DNA from: Isoetes taiwanensis
Lineage: Eukaryota > Streptophyta > Lycopodiopsida > Isoetales > Isoetaceae
Direction of reading: 5' to 3'
DNA: 64,000 nucleotides
Assembly: GCA_021234155.1 (NCBI GenBank)
Contig: JAJEKV010000025.1
Location: forward strand, 7,392,531-7,456,530
A model generated the notes under the pieces. It was not told where the DNA came from. It did not search any database and saw only the letters and a list, made by a program, of their open reading frames with translations. Positions 1-11,945 of the stretch are shown piece after piece; within the stretch, counting starts at the first letter, position 1; every line of letters starts with the position of its first letter. The position numbers and the translations under genes were made by a program.

Positions 1-1085
1 TTCTGGCCGAACCTGCGGTAGATCCTCTGTTCTTGACGAAAAGGAAGGTATAATGATTTTTTATGCTATGCTTCTTCTTTTTATGCTTTCAAATCTAATT
101 TCTCTTGCATGCAGGTTGCAATATGCAGAAATGGCTTTAGTTCTGGGTAGACTTGGCTGATCCTCTTCATTTCCTTTGTATCCATATTGGCAGATCCTCT
201 TCATTCCCTTTGTATCTCTGTATGGAGACTTTTGAGAAAATATCCTTCCAGAAGGACTTGTACTCCGACCCAAAGCCACAGCGCCGCAGGATCATGACCT
301 TGCCTCATGGGAAGAACCATGAGAGAGGTCCAACTGCTCTTCTTTTTTCTGCAACTGAGTGAATACATGGCCAGCACAAGCAAAAGCTTTTTTTTTTCAA
401 ATGATGCTGGATGTTTATGCCGTGAGAAGCTATGATGTTTCTACTGGAAGTTGTAAAAACTTGTTCAGCAAAGCTTGTTGAGTAAAACTTCTGCATTTCT
501 AAAAACTTGGTTCAGAAGAACTTGTGCAGTGTAAAACTGAGTTAAAATTTGTTTATTATTTTGTTCAGTAACCGGTTGCGGTTGTAGGCTGTCACAATTT
601 AGATCCACGGAATTGGCCTCGGAATTGGCCTCCCCTTTTCCATTCCGGATTGTAGGGGTATGCCACGTGGCAACACAAGATTCACTTTCAGCAATAAATT
701 GCGACCCCTTTCCATGTTGTTTTAAAAATGACAACTAGTGCTAGTGGTCTAAGAATTGTTGCTAATTATGGCTCTTATTCGAGTTTTTTTCCAAGTGGAA
801 AGTTTTTTTTTTTTTTTTTTTTTTTTTAGGGTAAGATTTTTATATTAATAGTAAATGGATTACATTTATTTGAGGCTCCACAATAGGCCTGATAGGAAGA
901 ATTTAAGCACAAGATAGCATAAAATGATGTCTTCGTACTATGGTCTAAGCAATCCTGACCTCTTCCTCTTCACAAACAGAAGGATATGAGCGTCCGCCTT
1001 TAACTCAACCAGTACTAGAGGGCATGGCCCTCTTCCCATCCGCTGCAACTACTACAGGAATTCAGCTACAGTCATGGAGCCCTAC
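1..1085. other. Left-edge non-coding DNA
   Basis: I see no convincing gene here. It holds a short tandem near-repeat (155-220) and a run of 25 T at 803-827. The T run is followed by A/T-rich text and could be the reversed tail of a retroposed sequence. The short open frames overlap one another on both strands and show no family motif. Confidence 0.5.
155..220. repeat. Two-copy tandem repeat, about 34 bp
   Basis: Units 155-188 and 189-220 share the text GATCCTCTTCAT followed by CCTTTGTATC, with small differences. This is a local duplication of unknown meaning. Confidence 0.7.
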
Positions 1086-4000
1086 CAGGGTTCGAAATTA
1101 GAAACTCCCTCTGCTAGTGAAAATGCCTACTAATATTTAAGGGTACCGGATTATAAATTTTTCAATCGGCAAATCCTGCAACTAATTAAAACTATCGGAA
1201 AAATGCCTTAAACCAAAAAATTAGACAACGATACAAAGAAAGTAAAACAAAAGTCAATTTTTTTATGGTAAATATGTATTACAAAATGGCATAGCAGCAA
1301 AGATACTACATTCCACAAAAATTTCCTTTCAAAAAGTCCACTAAGCTAAATAGCGACTTGGCTGTCCAGAATAGATAATACGACCCCGATTCTCAGCCTT
1401 ATTTTTCCACACTTCTATGCTTTGTGTGAAGTCAAATTCTCTTGCACAAGGAGGCCCATTTACAACAATAGAGAGACATGCACTTAAACTGCAATCACCT
1501 AGTAATGGTCGCCATCTACTTTTGATACTAGTTCTATGGCTGAAAATACTCTCACAAATTGCATTACTTGCACATTGAACTGAACCAATTTGAAGCAAGG
1601 TCAAGATATTTCTGTAACGCATTTCATTTGCTGGACTTGAAGCAATTATTGAGCACACTTCGTCCAAATTCTTATGCTGCCAATTAGCTGAAGCATGAAG
1701 TTTATAATCAGAATACTCATGTCTCAAATCATCGCCATTGATTAAAGGTGTCGTCATTTCAGCCAGCCCTTTCGCCTTCTTCGGCATGCCATAAAACTTA
1801 ATCAACTCCTCTAAGCTCTCCTCCCCAAACTTTCTAGATCTGATAGCTATTTTAGGTATATTCAATGGGGAGAGAACACTAAAATGTTTTATGATTGATG
1901 TATCTTCAAATCTGACTTCCAAATTATCACATATGGCCTTTGCATATACCTTTTGCTGGGCTATAGCATCTTCCAAATCTGTCCCATCTATCTCCTTGGA
2001 TATTTCAAAGCTTCTAAATTCATTTCCATGAATCGAGGACCTTAAAGCTTCCAACCAGCCAGCAGGAGGCCCGTAATCTGGGATTATAGGATAACCCTTT
2101 GAATCAAGATGATATGCGTTCAAATCTGTTTCAGGTACATCAATATAGTACGTCTGAATTGCTAAAATGACAGTTTTCACATGATCACTTATGCTGGTTA
2201 TGTCAATATATCGGGCTTGAAACATCTTACTCAAAATCGTTAACCCTCCAAGGATATCAGCCAAAAAGTGCAGCAGATAAATCATTTTAAAATCAGCTAA
2301 CTTTGAATTGATGGCTAATGATTCTACCTTTGAATACTCTAAAACTGCGGGCAAGTCCTCACACAATTTACCAATTGCATTATGCCTGCTCAACCACCGC
2401 GTGCTTTGAATCCCTTCTAATCGTAAAATCGCACATGCATATTCTTGAAGCAACTCTTGCAACTTCTCCAATCGTTTGCTGCTGCGAGAAAAGTGGGCTG
2501 CAATTGCATTGACAAGTGTCTCAATCTCTTCTATCCATGACATAGTAGACTCCTTCGCTGCATCTTGGAGAGCCAAATTAGTACGATGAGCAATGCAATG
2601 AATACTAGTCATGTAGGGATGAAAACTTTTCAATCTAGCTGCAACACCAGTTCTATGTCCTGTCATCGTGGATGCTCCGTCGGATCCAAATCCAATCAAC
2701 TTGTTCATGTCAAGGCCAGCCTATTTAAGGTGCTCCACTAAAGCATCAAATAATGTGCTTGCATCAGCCTTGCGAACCCTTAAAATGGTCAGAAAACTAT
2801 GTTTTGCTTCACGCCATATTCAAATAACTAACACAAAGAACAAGATCTTTGTTGGGTAGCGACATAATGTTGACTCATCAACTTGAATTCCAAAGAATGG
2901 ACTGCTTTTCATCTTTTCTATCAAAGTAGAATGCAAACTCTCACCAATACAAACAACAAAATCATGGCAAGCATGGTCATTTCGATACAAATTTGTTTGG
3001 TTATTCTTTGGGATGACCCACTAAATCAATCGAGGTCAATAACATGTTCAAAGTCATTGAGCGACCAACTTCTCGGCGCCGCGATGTAAGCAGCCCTAAA
3101 TAAATTTTCTATAGCCCCATGGATGAGGCGCATTTTACGGGTGCCACAACAATGAGGTTTCTTTGCTTTTGCGGCATTAGTGCTTTTTCATCCATTTGCC
3201 ATATGGGTCTTTGAGGCTGCATGTTCATAAAAAACTAGAAGTCCTAAAATTACGACTTCCACGATTTGCAAATGGACTGTTTCCTGTATATGCAGAATTT
3301 AAATAAAAAACCTGAATTCAATAACTATACAAGAAATCAAAATTACCTCCAACAGCAAAAGCTTGACAAATTTTGCAGAAGACGGCATCTTTCTCCTTAT
3401 CATAGTGCATCCACAGCCATGTTTGTAACCACTTATATTGAAATATTGGTTTATCATTTATATCATTTTCACTCTCACTTGACTCCTCATTAGGCTCAAC
3501 ATCTGGTTCACCGAATTTAGCCTTCCTTGCCTTCTCGAACATGTCTAGCAAATTGGGACCAAGAAGGCAAGTTGTTTTTCGCTTTCTTGGACCCTTGACC
3601 TTTGTCATGGTTTATGGAGCAGACCACAACAATCAAATAATGAAGTTTTTGCACATACTGAAAAAAAAATATCAGCTCTCGGCTATTTATTGTTTAATTA
3701 TCTCTTTGTTTAATGGACACAAAAATAGTACTTTTAAGCGGACCAAAAGCAATACAAAGTTAACACAAAATTTATGCATCTTTGTTATTATGCATGCTCC
3801 CAACTATGCATCTTTGTTATTATGCATGCATAAACAGAGTTTCAAGGGAAAATATTTGCACGCCATATGTCAAATTATTCTCAGGTTTATGATAAGAGGC
3901 ACTATGATTATAATTTAATTTAATGAGTTATCATTAGGTTCTTGACATTCCAAGCCTTCTAAATAGTATACAAGTCGTAAGGCTATATGGGAAAGCAAGA

Positions 4001-5138
4001 TTAACGGGGGAAATCCACATGATTTAGGTAAGAAGCCAAGAATATATGTCCGCAAGAACCATGCGAAGCGTCCAAAATTACACATGTTACAACAAATGAA
4101 TGGATCCAAAGCGAAAGAGTAAACCGGCATGCCATGGTTGGAAGCATTTTTTTTAATATAGATATATTCTCGATTTTACGTAGGTAACTTGTTTCAAAAG
4201 CTTAAGTTTTTGGGGCCCCCACATACTGGCTGTTGTTCAAGATCCGCTTTAAGCAATCAAATGTAGCGAGTTAAAAAGTAAAACTACAAGGATATACCTT
4301 AATAAATCGAAAGGAGTATGTAGGCGAACAATGAGATGGATGCGGATGAGAGCTCTGAGGGCCATCATGGAAGAATCTATGTAGAAAAAAAGAGTAGATG
4401 CCACAATGCGAGTTTATTTATAAGTATAAAAAGGAAAAGAATCAAAGTTAAGCAAAAGCATACGATCATTGGATGTCAATCTGGCTGATTATCTTCTTTG
4501 TAGCTCGTTGCCGGTGCCATAAGCGAAATGAACGCCACAAAACTTAGCTTGGCCCGCTCCGGCCTCCGGGTTTTTACGCTCTCTATCTCTATTTTTGATT
4601 CTAGTCTAAGTATCCTCCATACGTAAGTGCAATGGCTACAAATACAATGGCTAGAATCAAAAGCGAGGAGATAAAGAGGAGAGGAAATCCCCGCCATTTC
4701 GCGGTATTTGCCATCCTTAAACCCTTGTTGCCTTGGAAGATGAACAAACAATATGAAGATCATACGCCTGCTGGCGCTGCCGACTGCCGAGTTAAAGAGG
4801 AAGCGGCGGATGGGGAATCTTGAGCCTCTGGCGCTGCGCCCGACTGCGCCGCCTTCCTTTCTTTTCGTTAACCCTAAAACCTAAACTTTAACGTAACCCT
4901 AACTAAAACAAGAAGAAAGAAAAATAAAAAAGTACCTCTACCTAACCCTAACAAAAAAATTGCCGTCGCTCAAAATTTTTAACCGGATATTCGACTATTG
5001 CGGGAGACGTTAACAATTCCTTAGCTGGTTTTTTTTTTTTTTCCTTAGGAAGTGGGTTCCGGTAAAATAAAATCTTGTTGGAATTTTTTGAATTTGACCG
5101 GAAATTTCAGGGACGAACCCCCCTAATTTCGAACCCTG
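1086..5138 (-). mobile_element. hAT DNA transposon, decayed, with 16-bp TIRs
   Basis: The ends are perfect 16-bp inverted repeats: CAGGGTTCGAAATTAG at 1086-1101 and its reverse complement ending at 5138. CAGGG ends are typical of hAT elements. The flanks AGCCCTAC (left) and ACCCTACT (right) share CCCTAC, which fits a degraded 8-bp target duplication. The transposase remnant lies on the minus strand and has hAT-type features. The upstream part (about 4.8-5.0 kb) contains several CCCTAA-like words. The element is about 4.05 kb and no longer encodes an open transposase. Confidence 0.8.
1341..3608 (-). pseudogene. hAT transposase pseudogene (TTF-type finger, ZNF862/DUF4371-like)
   Basis: The first segment (3608-3318) starts MTKVKG and contains a TTF-type zinc-finger pattern, W-x-H/Y-YDKEKDAVFCKIC. 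It ends at a likely splice donor near 3345, with a possible acceptor near 3225. Around 2.8-3.1 kb the frame shows the DUF4371-like text SPFFGIQVDEST. The long open segment 2708-1341 (455 aa) carries GFGSDGASTMTG, the HCIAHRTNLAL motif, and a C-terminal hAT dimerisation-like region (CESIFSHR, FDFTQSIEVWKNK). In-frame stops lie at 2822-2820 (TGA) and 2723-2721 (TAG), and the frame also breaks near 3.0 kb. The apparent start at 2708 is therefore not the true one. This was the element's own transposase; a domesticated copy is unlikely given the stops. Confidence 0.8.
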
Positions 5139-6439
5139 ACCCTACTAGACAAAATTCATCCATATCTTAAAGCTCCAGCTGAAATATGTACTTGGAAGAA
5201 CAAGGTCTTTCAGCACGACCATTCTAGTAACTGTCTCACCCTCTTCGTTACATCATAAGTACTATGGATCATACCTTTTTTCCTGGAAGAGTAAAAGCAA
5301 GCGATTCCTATTTCCTGAAGTGAAGTGGAAAGTTTCATGTGTTGAAGGTATGTTTTTAGCTGCTTGATCATATAATGTTTGTTTATTACATGTTTACTGA
5401 AATTTTATTTGTGTTACAGGTTATTTCACTACAGGTTGTAGTGTTGTTCTTCTTGATTGGTTCTGGTATGACAGTGATGTTTTAGTTGGAGCAAACTTTT
5501 AATGGCAGAATTTAGTGGCAAATTTTAGTGCAGTGATGTTTTAGTGGCAGATTTTGGCATTGTAATGGTAGGGGCAGCAAACTTTTAATTGCAGAATTTT
5601 GGCACTGGAATTTTGGCACTGTGTTGATAATCTGTTCAATGTAATGGTGTTAATCTGTTTCTATATGATGTTGTTAATCTGTTTCAATGTGATGGTCTTA
5701 AATCAGTTTTTTAATGATGTTAACCTATTTTTTCAATGTAATAGAAACTTGGTGGTGATACCAAATCACCATCAGAAAACCTTCACCCAAAAAGTTACCC
5801 GAAAAATAAAGACACAGAAATCCTAGGAAATTTCAGGGTCTTAAAGGTTGCGATAGGAACAGATTAGTAAATTTGAGTCCATGAATTGTTGTGTTTGGCG
5901 ATTTGGTGTTATGCATTTAGGCCATTCTTGGTGTTATGTGTTTAGGCTATTCTTGTATTACGTTCTAAAATATGACCTAATATGGCCCTAAACTATAAGC
6001 GACTAACACCATGGAACAAGGGTGTTATGCCATATTTTAATAATCAAGGGCGGAGGTCTGAGATTGTTATAATAGAACATGAACACCTGAGTTCTAGGGT
6101 GTTATTCGCCTTAACAAACTGAGCTCGAGAATTGTGGTAGCTTTTATTTGGCATAACAAACTAAGTGTTTTATGTGCCCTCAATGTGTTATTGGTGGGTA
6201 ACACCACTGCAACAACGGCTAAGATTTAATCTCAATTATAAAATTTGAGGGCCGGGTTGTCAAGGCCTAATTTGTTAAGACCTAATATTGCCATCACGGT
6301 TTAAACAACGGCTAAGATTTAATCTCAACTATAAAACTTGAGAGCCAGGTTGTTAAGGCCTAATATTGCCATCGGGGTTCACATATATAATACCATCTGC
6401 GACCATTTGCGACTTAGAAAATAGTTGTATATAGATGTA
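5139..6439. other. Non-coding DNA with degenerate repeats
   Basis: There is no supported gene. At 5480-5720 there are many degenerate copies of words such as TTTTAGTGGCAGA and GTTAATCTGTTTC. At 5890-5960 the GGTGTTATG..TTTAGGC motif repeats. At 6211-6380 there is a clear two-copy tandem repeat (listed separately). Confidence 0.5.
6211..6380. repeat. Two-copy tandem repeat of 77-93 bp
   Basis: Units 6211-6303 and 6304-6380 both begin AACAACGGCTAAGATTTAAT and both run to CCTAATATTGCCATC. The first unit has about 16 extra bases in its middle (an added CCTAATTTGTTAAGA stretch). It lies directly upstream of the LINE insertion. Confidence 0.85.
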
Positions 6440-7363
6440 CTCAGCCATTGGGAGCTACTACAACATGAAAAATTTCTGCAACAGAAACAGAATAATAGAC
6501 TGGGAAATCAAATGCTACCTATTTAGTGCAGTAGTCGTGACAACGCAGCTATATGGGGCGGAAGCTTGGGGACCGGGGCTAACAGACAAGAAATGGGAAA
6601 AGCAAGAAGGTATTTTCAGACAGGTGCATAAACAAAAATTCAAACTGAGAGCAAACACACCGCTGACAGCCATAGTATATGAGACAGGTCAGAAACCTAT
6701 GGAGGTGAGAGCATGGGAAAAGACCATCAGATATATCATAAGGAATAATGCAGGCGGGAAGTCAGATAAATTAGCGAGCATCGCGATCAACGAATCAGCA
6801 AAGTCACACATCACCGCGAGCAGCGGATGGTTCAGGGATGTAGCAATATGGACCAGAGAAATGGGGATGAATCTGAGCGAACTGATGAAGGCCAATGGAA
6901 TGAGGACTGGGCAAGCAAAGCTACGCGAGCATGGTTGCAAAAACACACAGGACCTAAAACACTCTGGCTTATGGCAGTCTTCAATCCTGAACGGATGATA
7001 GGGCAACAGATGTACCAAGATAACATGCTTGGAAAACAGAGAAGAGACATCCTAGCAAAATTTAGGATGGGGTGCCATGATCTAAGAATTGAAAAGGACA
7101 GGTGGAGGAAAATAGAAAAACACGACAGAATATGCAGAATCTGTGACAGAAGGGAGGTGGAGGACGAAAACCACATGCTCAATGAGTGCACAACATACAG
7201 AGACATCAGGGACAAGTACAGAAAAGTAAGATGGGGACAACCAGTACATGCCATGATGGCAAAGACAGAAACAATGAGAGAACTGGTAGATGCAATACGA
7301 GAGATGTTGACCAGACACCGAGAAGTGGCTTACGATATGAGTCGCTCAAGAGGCGATTCATAG
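6440..7363 (+). pseudogene. LINE ORF2 C-terminal part (RT tail and CCHC finger)
   Basis: The first frame (from 6440, ending by 6998) reads like the region after the reverse-transcriptase core of a non-LTR element: FSAVVVTTQLYGAEAWG, then RANTPLTAIVYETGQKP. A frame change near 6.91 kb moves the reading into a second frame that ends at 7363. That frame has RRDILAKFRMGCHDLR and a zinc knuckle CRICDRREVEDENHMLNEC (C-x2-C-x11-H-x4-C). The catalytic RT core and endonuclease are absent. The copy is dead on arrival: 5'-truncated and frameshifted. Confidence 0.8.
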
Positions 7364-7635
7364 ACGCCCATTAAATGTACAGCTTAAAGCTGTTTGATAT
7401 AGACGCATACCTGCATGGCCTAGACGCCGAATCAAAGTAGGGTGCCGGCATTAATAGAAAAAAGTGAGCCTTCAGAAAAGACTACAATAAAACAGCGTGA
7501 TGAGCTAGTAGCCCCTGTCAGGGAGCTCGCCCATGCTACACAAGTCCAGTGGCCTCAGGGCACAAGGGACGATAATGTATTCTATCCTATTCTATTCTAT
7601 ATAAATGCAAAAAATACGACTTAAAGACCAAAACT
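6440..7635 (+). mobile_element. 5'-truncated LINE with 12-bp TSD
   Basis: The 12-mer TATATAGATGTA occurs at 6428-6439 and again at 7636-7647, bracketing the insertion. LINE homology begins immediately after the left copy, as expected for 5' truncation. The 3' non-coding part (7364-7635) includes a TATTC-type repeat at 7577-7606. About 30 nt lie between that repeat and the right duplication, so the exact 3' end is slightly uncertain. Confidence 0.75.
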
Positions 7636-10600
7636 TATATAGATGTATTTGTAGTTTTATACAACCCTTCTTGATTGGTCAATATTTTGTTTAGACAAAT
7701 CACTGCAAAGGAAATTCAGTTAAGTCATTTTTCCACCCATAATACATCCCACAAGCTGTCTTTTGGCAACAATTATTCAGCAAAGAATTTGTTAGATACC
7801 CATTTATGACTAAGCAAAAAGTTTGTTTTTATATTTATTGGATGCACATGGATAGATTGTCTTGGGATGGTTGAATCCTTTCCAACATTAGCCCAAGCAA
7901 AAAAAAAATTGGCCTTTATGAGAGTTCAGTTGTCGGAGCATATATTCCATGCTGTCAAATCCGAGCTCAAATGTTAAGATGACGCAGGATTAACATGTGT
8001 ATCAAATTTGTTGACCACGTAGTTGGTTCTCGTGCTCTGTGAATATTTTGCCAAGTGAGAACTTGCACTTTGAGGAAGTTGTTCCAGACATACTTCCAAA
8101 TACGCTTCAATATGTTCTCTCTAAAATGCAAGGACCATTTAGAGGATAACTAAAGCACCTAACTCGAATAAAGGAATTTATAGCAGTTGGAAACAGAGGT
8201 GTGTTTAATCAAAATGACGTGAGTTTTCACAAAATTGCCCACCAAAGGTCTTGCATAATAAGGGACGTTAAAATATTCTATTCTATTCTATTCTATTCTA
8301 TTTATGTAGATTAATCTTCGTTCGGAGTGCTCCCACGACAGAATTACACCTTGTGAATATCAGTCACAAATAGAGTTAATTTTTTATAAAGAGCACTTCC
8401 TTTAATTCCTTTTGGATTCCTTATGTCTACTATGGAACATAAGGGTTTCGGATCGTTATTAGCTTCTATGGCTAACCACCAAATCGACATTGCAACTGAG
8501 TGAATTATCAGGATTCAATTGCCATAAGCTCTTGACTGCCTTCCATGCTTTAAGCCAGCGTTTCAAAAAGGCGATGCCCCTGGAAGGGACTTCAACCTAT
8601 AAATGAGAGCCCATGACAGATAAACTTGCATGGAGGCTTTACCGCATGAAATACAATGTAATAATGACTGCTTCAACAACCGAAGGTCTGAAGAGTCTAT
8701 TTATTCATTCAATACATGCCAAATAAAATTATTCACCAGAATCTTGCTGTATAATGCAATGTATTTCTTGTTTGTGATTCCCTTTATAGTCCCGATAAAA
8801 TAATTTGTCAACTGGTAGACAATCAGAGTAAGACTAGGTTCGAAAGTAATATTGCAATAATGATAGCCATGACATCATAGACTATCATATCTTATGTAAG
8901 AGCTTGAAAATAAGTTCTTTATTTCAGTCCTTGCATGTTCTATTCCCTGGAGGTATATTCATCAAGTTTTTATTGTGATCTTACTATATGGCACATTGAT
9001 ATCTTTTTGTTGTGGTGTATTATGGAGAAAGAAATAGTCGGTCCGGGGTAGTAGAAAATATATTGTGAACTAAATAGAAGGCAAAGGGGCTTATCTGCCA
9101 TCGTTAGTGTTGTGCAAAAACCTGGAAATGGCATGCTTAGTTCATCTTAAGGCAATGGAAGAATAACATGGTGACAAGGGGCCCTGCAATAGACTCTTAT
9201 TTGCCATCGATAGCTCTACGCCACAGTTGGACCCTGGAAAGAACGAACTTAGCTCCTTCTATTTTGGAAAGTGAAAGCGGGAAAGATGTTACCAGTTCTG
9301 TATGCCAGACTCTGCTCTTTACATAGCTGGCTCGAAGAAGTTCTTATGCTTCATTCTAGCACTCAAAAAAGGGGAAGTATGTAGAACAAAAAAGGAGCTA
9401 AGGAAATGATAAGCCATGAATAGTAAAAGGGGCTTATCTGGCCACAAATTCCATACAACATCGATGTACAACCACGCCATAGCGAGATCCTCATTTTCCA
9501 TTTGCCACAGAATGAAAGTAAAAAAGAAGGTTAAAATAAAAAGTGTGAAGTCAAGCTGGATCTATACGAAGTCATTTGTGGGGAATGCATGTGTCGGCCA
9601 ATTCATCAAAACCAACTTGAAAAGTGAAAGTTGAACCACACAGTCCAATGAAAGCCAACATAGGAATTCAAAGTCAGATTACATATGAAGATTTTGGCAT
9701 CAAGGTTTCGTTCGAGTTATCATACATTCTCTAAAATTCCATGAAAATTGCCTTAGATTTGCCGCATTTTTCAAGACTCCAATAGATCCTCCTACATCCC
9801 TTAGAGATTTTCTTAGTTAGTTAATTAGTATTTTTAACGTCATACCCCATTCCCCATTGGCAGCATCCTTTATAGAACATATGATGATTCATACTCATGC
9901 AACACTACACATGATGAAACTTCACTCATCCATTTCATTCTCAGCACACATAATAGATGATGAGTACTGCCAGTAGGTTTCAAACCCTAAGGCACCCCAA
10001 TCTAAGGACCTAACCAATAAATCACCACCACGAGGGCAATTCTTCAAGCATCCCTCAAAGCCCACCAAGCTTTTCCGAGATCCAGTGAGATTCCTCTGAA
10101 TTTCAATAAGGTACCACATAGAATGTAGAATATTCTTTCTAGATTCTCTCAGTAGTCTCGTAGCCTCGCTTAAATTTCGTTCCTCAAGATTACCATAGAA
10201 CTTCTAAGATTTTGTCAAAAGAAATGTAACATTCCTTTAAATTCTTTTAGCTTATTAAGATTGTGTATTATATTCCCTCAACATTAATTTAGATTCTCTC
10301 TTTCATCATTGCCATATATTCTCTTTCTTACATTCCTTAAAGCTTTTCTTAAATTCCTAGATTCCTTCAGTATTCTCTTAGATTCCCTTACATTGCAGAA
10401 GATCCCCTCAAAATTGTCTAAGATTCCATGCAGAAGATCCCTAACATTCCATGCAGATTCTCGAAATTTTACTTAACGTTCAAGATTGCTCTTAATGCTC
10501 TTAGTGATTGCCAACTCGTTTTCTAATGAGCTTTAGTTGTCAAAGTATTTCAAAATTCTTGGAGATTCACGTAGATTCTATTAGCCACTATGCTAAGAGT

Positions 10601-10650
10601 TAGGTTGAACAAATGTGAAGAATGTTATAAAAATATCGTTGTTTGAAGCC
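7636..10650. other. Non-coding DNA; degenerate AGATTC-rich field
   Basis: No gene is supported. From about 9760 to 10580 the text is dominated by degenerate repetitions of words like TTAGATTCTCTC, AAGATTCC and CTTAAATTC. This looks like an old expanded simple or satellite-like repeat. At 9080-9290 two loosely similar blocks share CTTATCTGCCATCG and CCTGGAAA words. Confidence 0.45.
8253..8302 (+). mobile_element. Second LINE 3'-end fragment with TATTC tail
   Basis: The text AAGGGACGTTAAAATATTC followed by repeated TATTC closely matches the 3' end of the LINE at 6440-7635 (AAGGGACGATAATGTATTC plus TATTC repeats). Only about 50 bp are recognisable, so this is a severely truncated sister copy or shared tail. 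Confidence 0.5.
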
Positions 10651-10689
10651 AATTTAGGAGTCTGACTGACATTTTCTTGTGATCATTTC

Positions 10690-10790
10690 AACTGTCAGGA
10701 CTTTTATTGCCTTCATTGCGTGCATGTTTGTCAAAGAAATCCAATTGTGGCATTCAAATATTTGTTTCCCTTCCGAATCATTTTTATTGG
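10690..10790 (+). pseudogene. Possible PPR-gene fragment
   Basis: TFIAF in one frame and LRACLSKKSNCGIQIF in the next together resemble the TF-x-A/S-LL-x-AC start of a plant PPR motif, with a frame change between them near 10.71 kb. It is only about 30 residues and the flanks are not recognisable. PPR gene fossils are more secure at 20.4-21.0 kb, which makes this weak call more plausible. Confidence 0.3.
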
Positions 10791-10799
10791 AAGAATCAG

Positions 10800-11945
10800 G
10801 TAGTTGTAGTTCCGGATTTATTGTCTCTAGCATATTTACACAGCACTTTGTGTCTGTATCGGAGTTGTGCATGGTTGAATGTGTGGATGTATTTGTATGT
10901 ATATGTTGTCATGTATTTATTGTGTATTTCACAACTCAATGGGTTATAGTGGCATATTTTTTAGGTATATCCAGCAATAGCACTTGGATGACAAGAGCAT
11001 TTGAAGGGTTCTCTATGAAAGTTTTTTGCAAGTAGAAGATAAATTATAACAGACTAGTAATGGGTGCCCAGTCTTCCCGGACTTTTGAAGCAAAAATCAA
11101 TTAAATTAGAGTGTGATGATATCACACTATACAATAGTGTACTAGATGGCCTAAGTCTTCATCCAAAGTCAGAGACAAAAGATCCATTCTATTATAGTAT
11201 TCATAGCAGAGACAGTTCAATTTGTATTTTGTCTGCCAATATGCCCATGTTGCTTTAAGTAGATCCAGCACCATTCTACATATGGTTGCAAAGGACAACA
11301 CAATGGAAAATCTGTATTCCTGATAGCAAATTTTAGATGCTATCCACTCCTCTGTAGCATATCTTGTTACAATACTACGTCAGCGAAAATATGCTCAAAT
11401 GGATGCATTATTTGCGATGCTTGAAAGACTTGTTTTGAGGACTATGCGTGCAACATGAAGCTCGTGTTTTGTTAGTTAAATTGTTCAATAATCATCCAAA
11501 CATCAATAGTTTAGGGTCTTGGTTCAGGATCATCTACAAGACAGCCCTCAGTGAGGACTCTTGAATCAAACAGACAAATCCTTTATATAGTGTGTCACGC
11601 GGGATTTTGCAAAAGAGATAAGAAAAGGAAGAACAAACCAAAAATAAAGGAGACTGTATACCAAGATAAGAATCCCTTAAATATCATAAGAAATATATGA
11701 GGTCTCGCAAGACGTAGAGACAGAAAGCTGAAACAAGACAATACTAAGTCTCATCTAAAACTTAAGGTCTAACTCTACTGATATATATAGTACAACGGCC
11801 TCAAACCCAAAATAGGCATATGGCAGAGCCTTTGTGATCTCGGTCACTAACTCCTAGATCACTTGCTTGATTTGAAAGAATCTTGTCAGCGGCGTCATGA
11901 ATGTCGCAAATCCTTCTAAGTTAGGGCCACACTCCACGTGTGTGG
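10800..11945. other. Non-coding DNA
   Basis: I see nothing I can name. A 64-codon open frame at 11064-11258 has no recognisable motif and no splice context that convinces me. Confidence 0.4.

Noticed and set aside
10654-11035. 118-codon plus-strand open frame
   Set aside because: Composition is cysteine/valine-rich low complexity and most of it matches nothing; only the short PPR-like start was kept, at low confidence.
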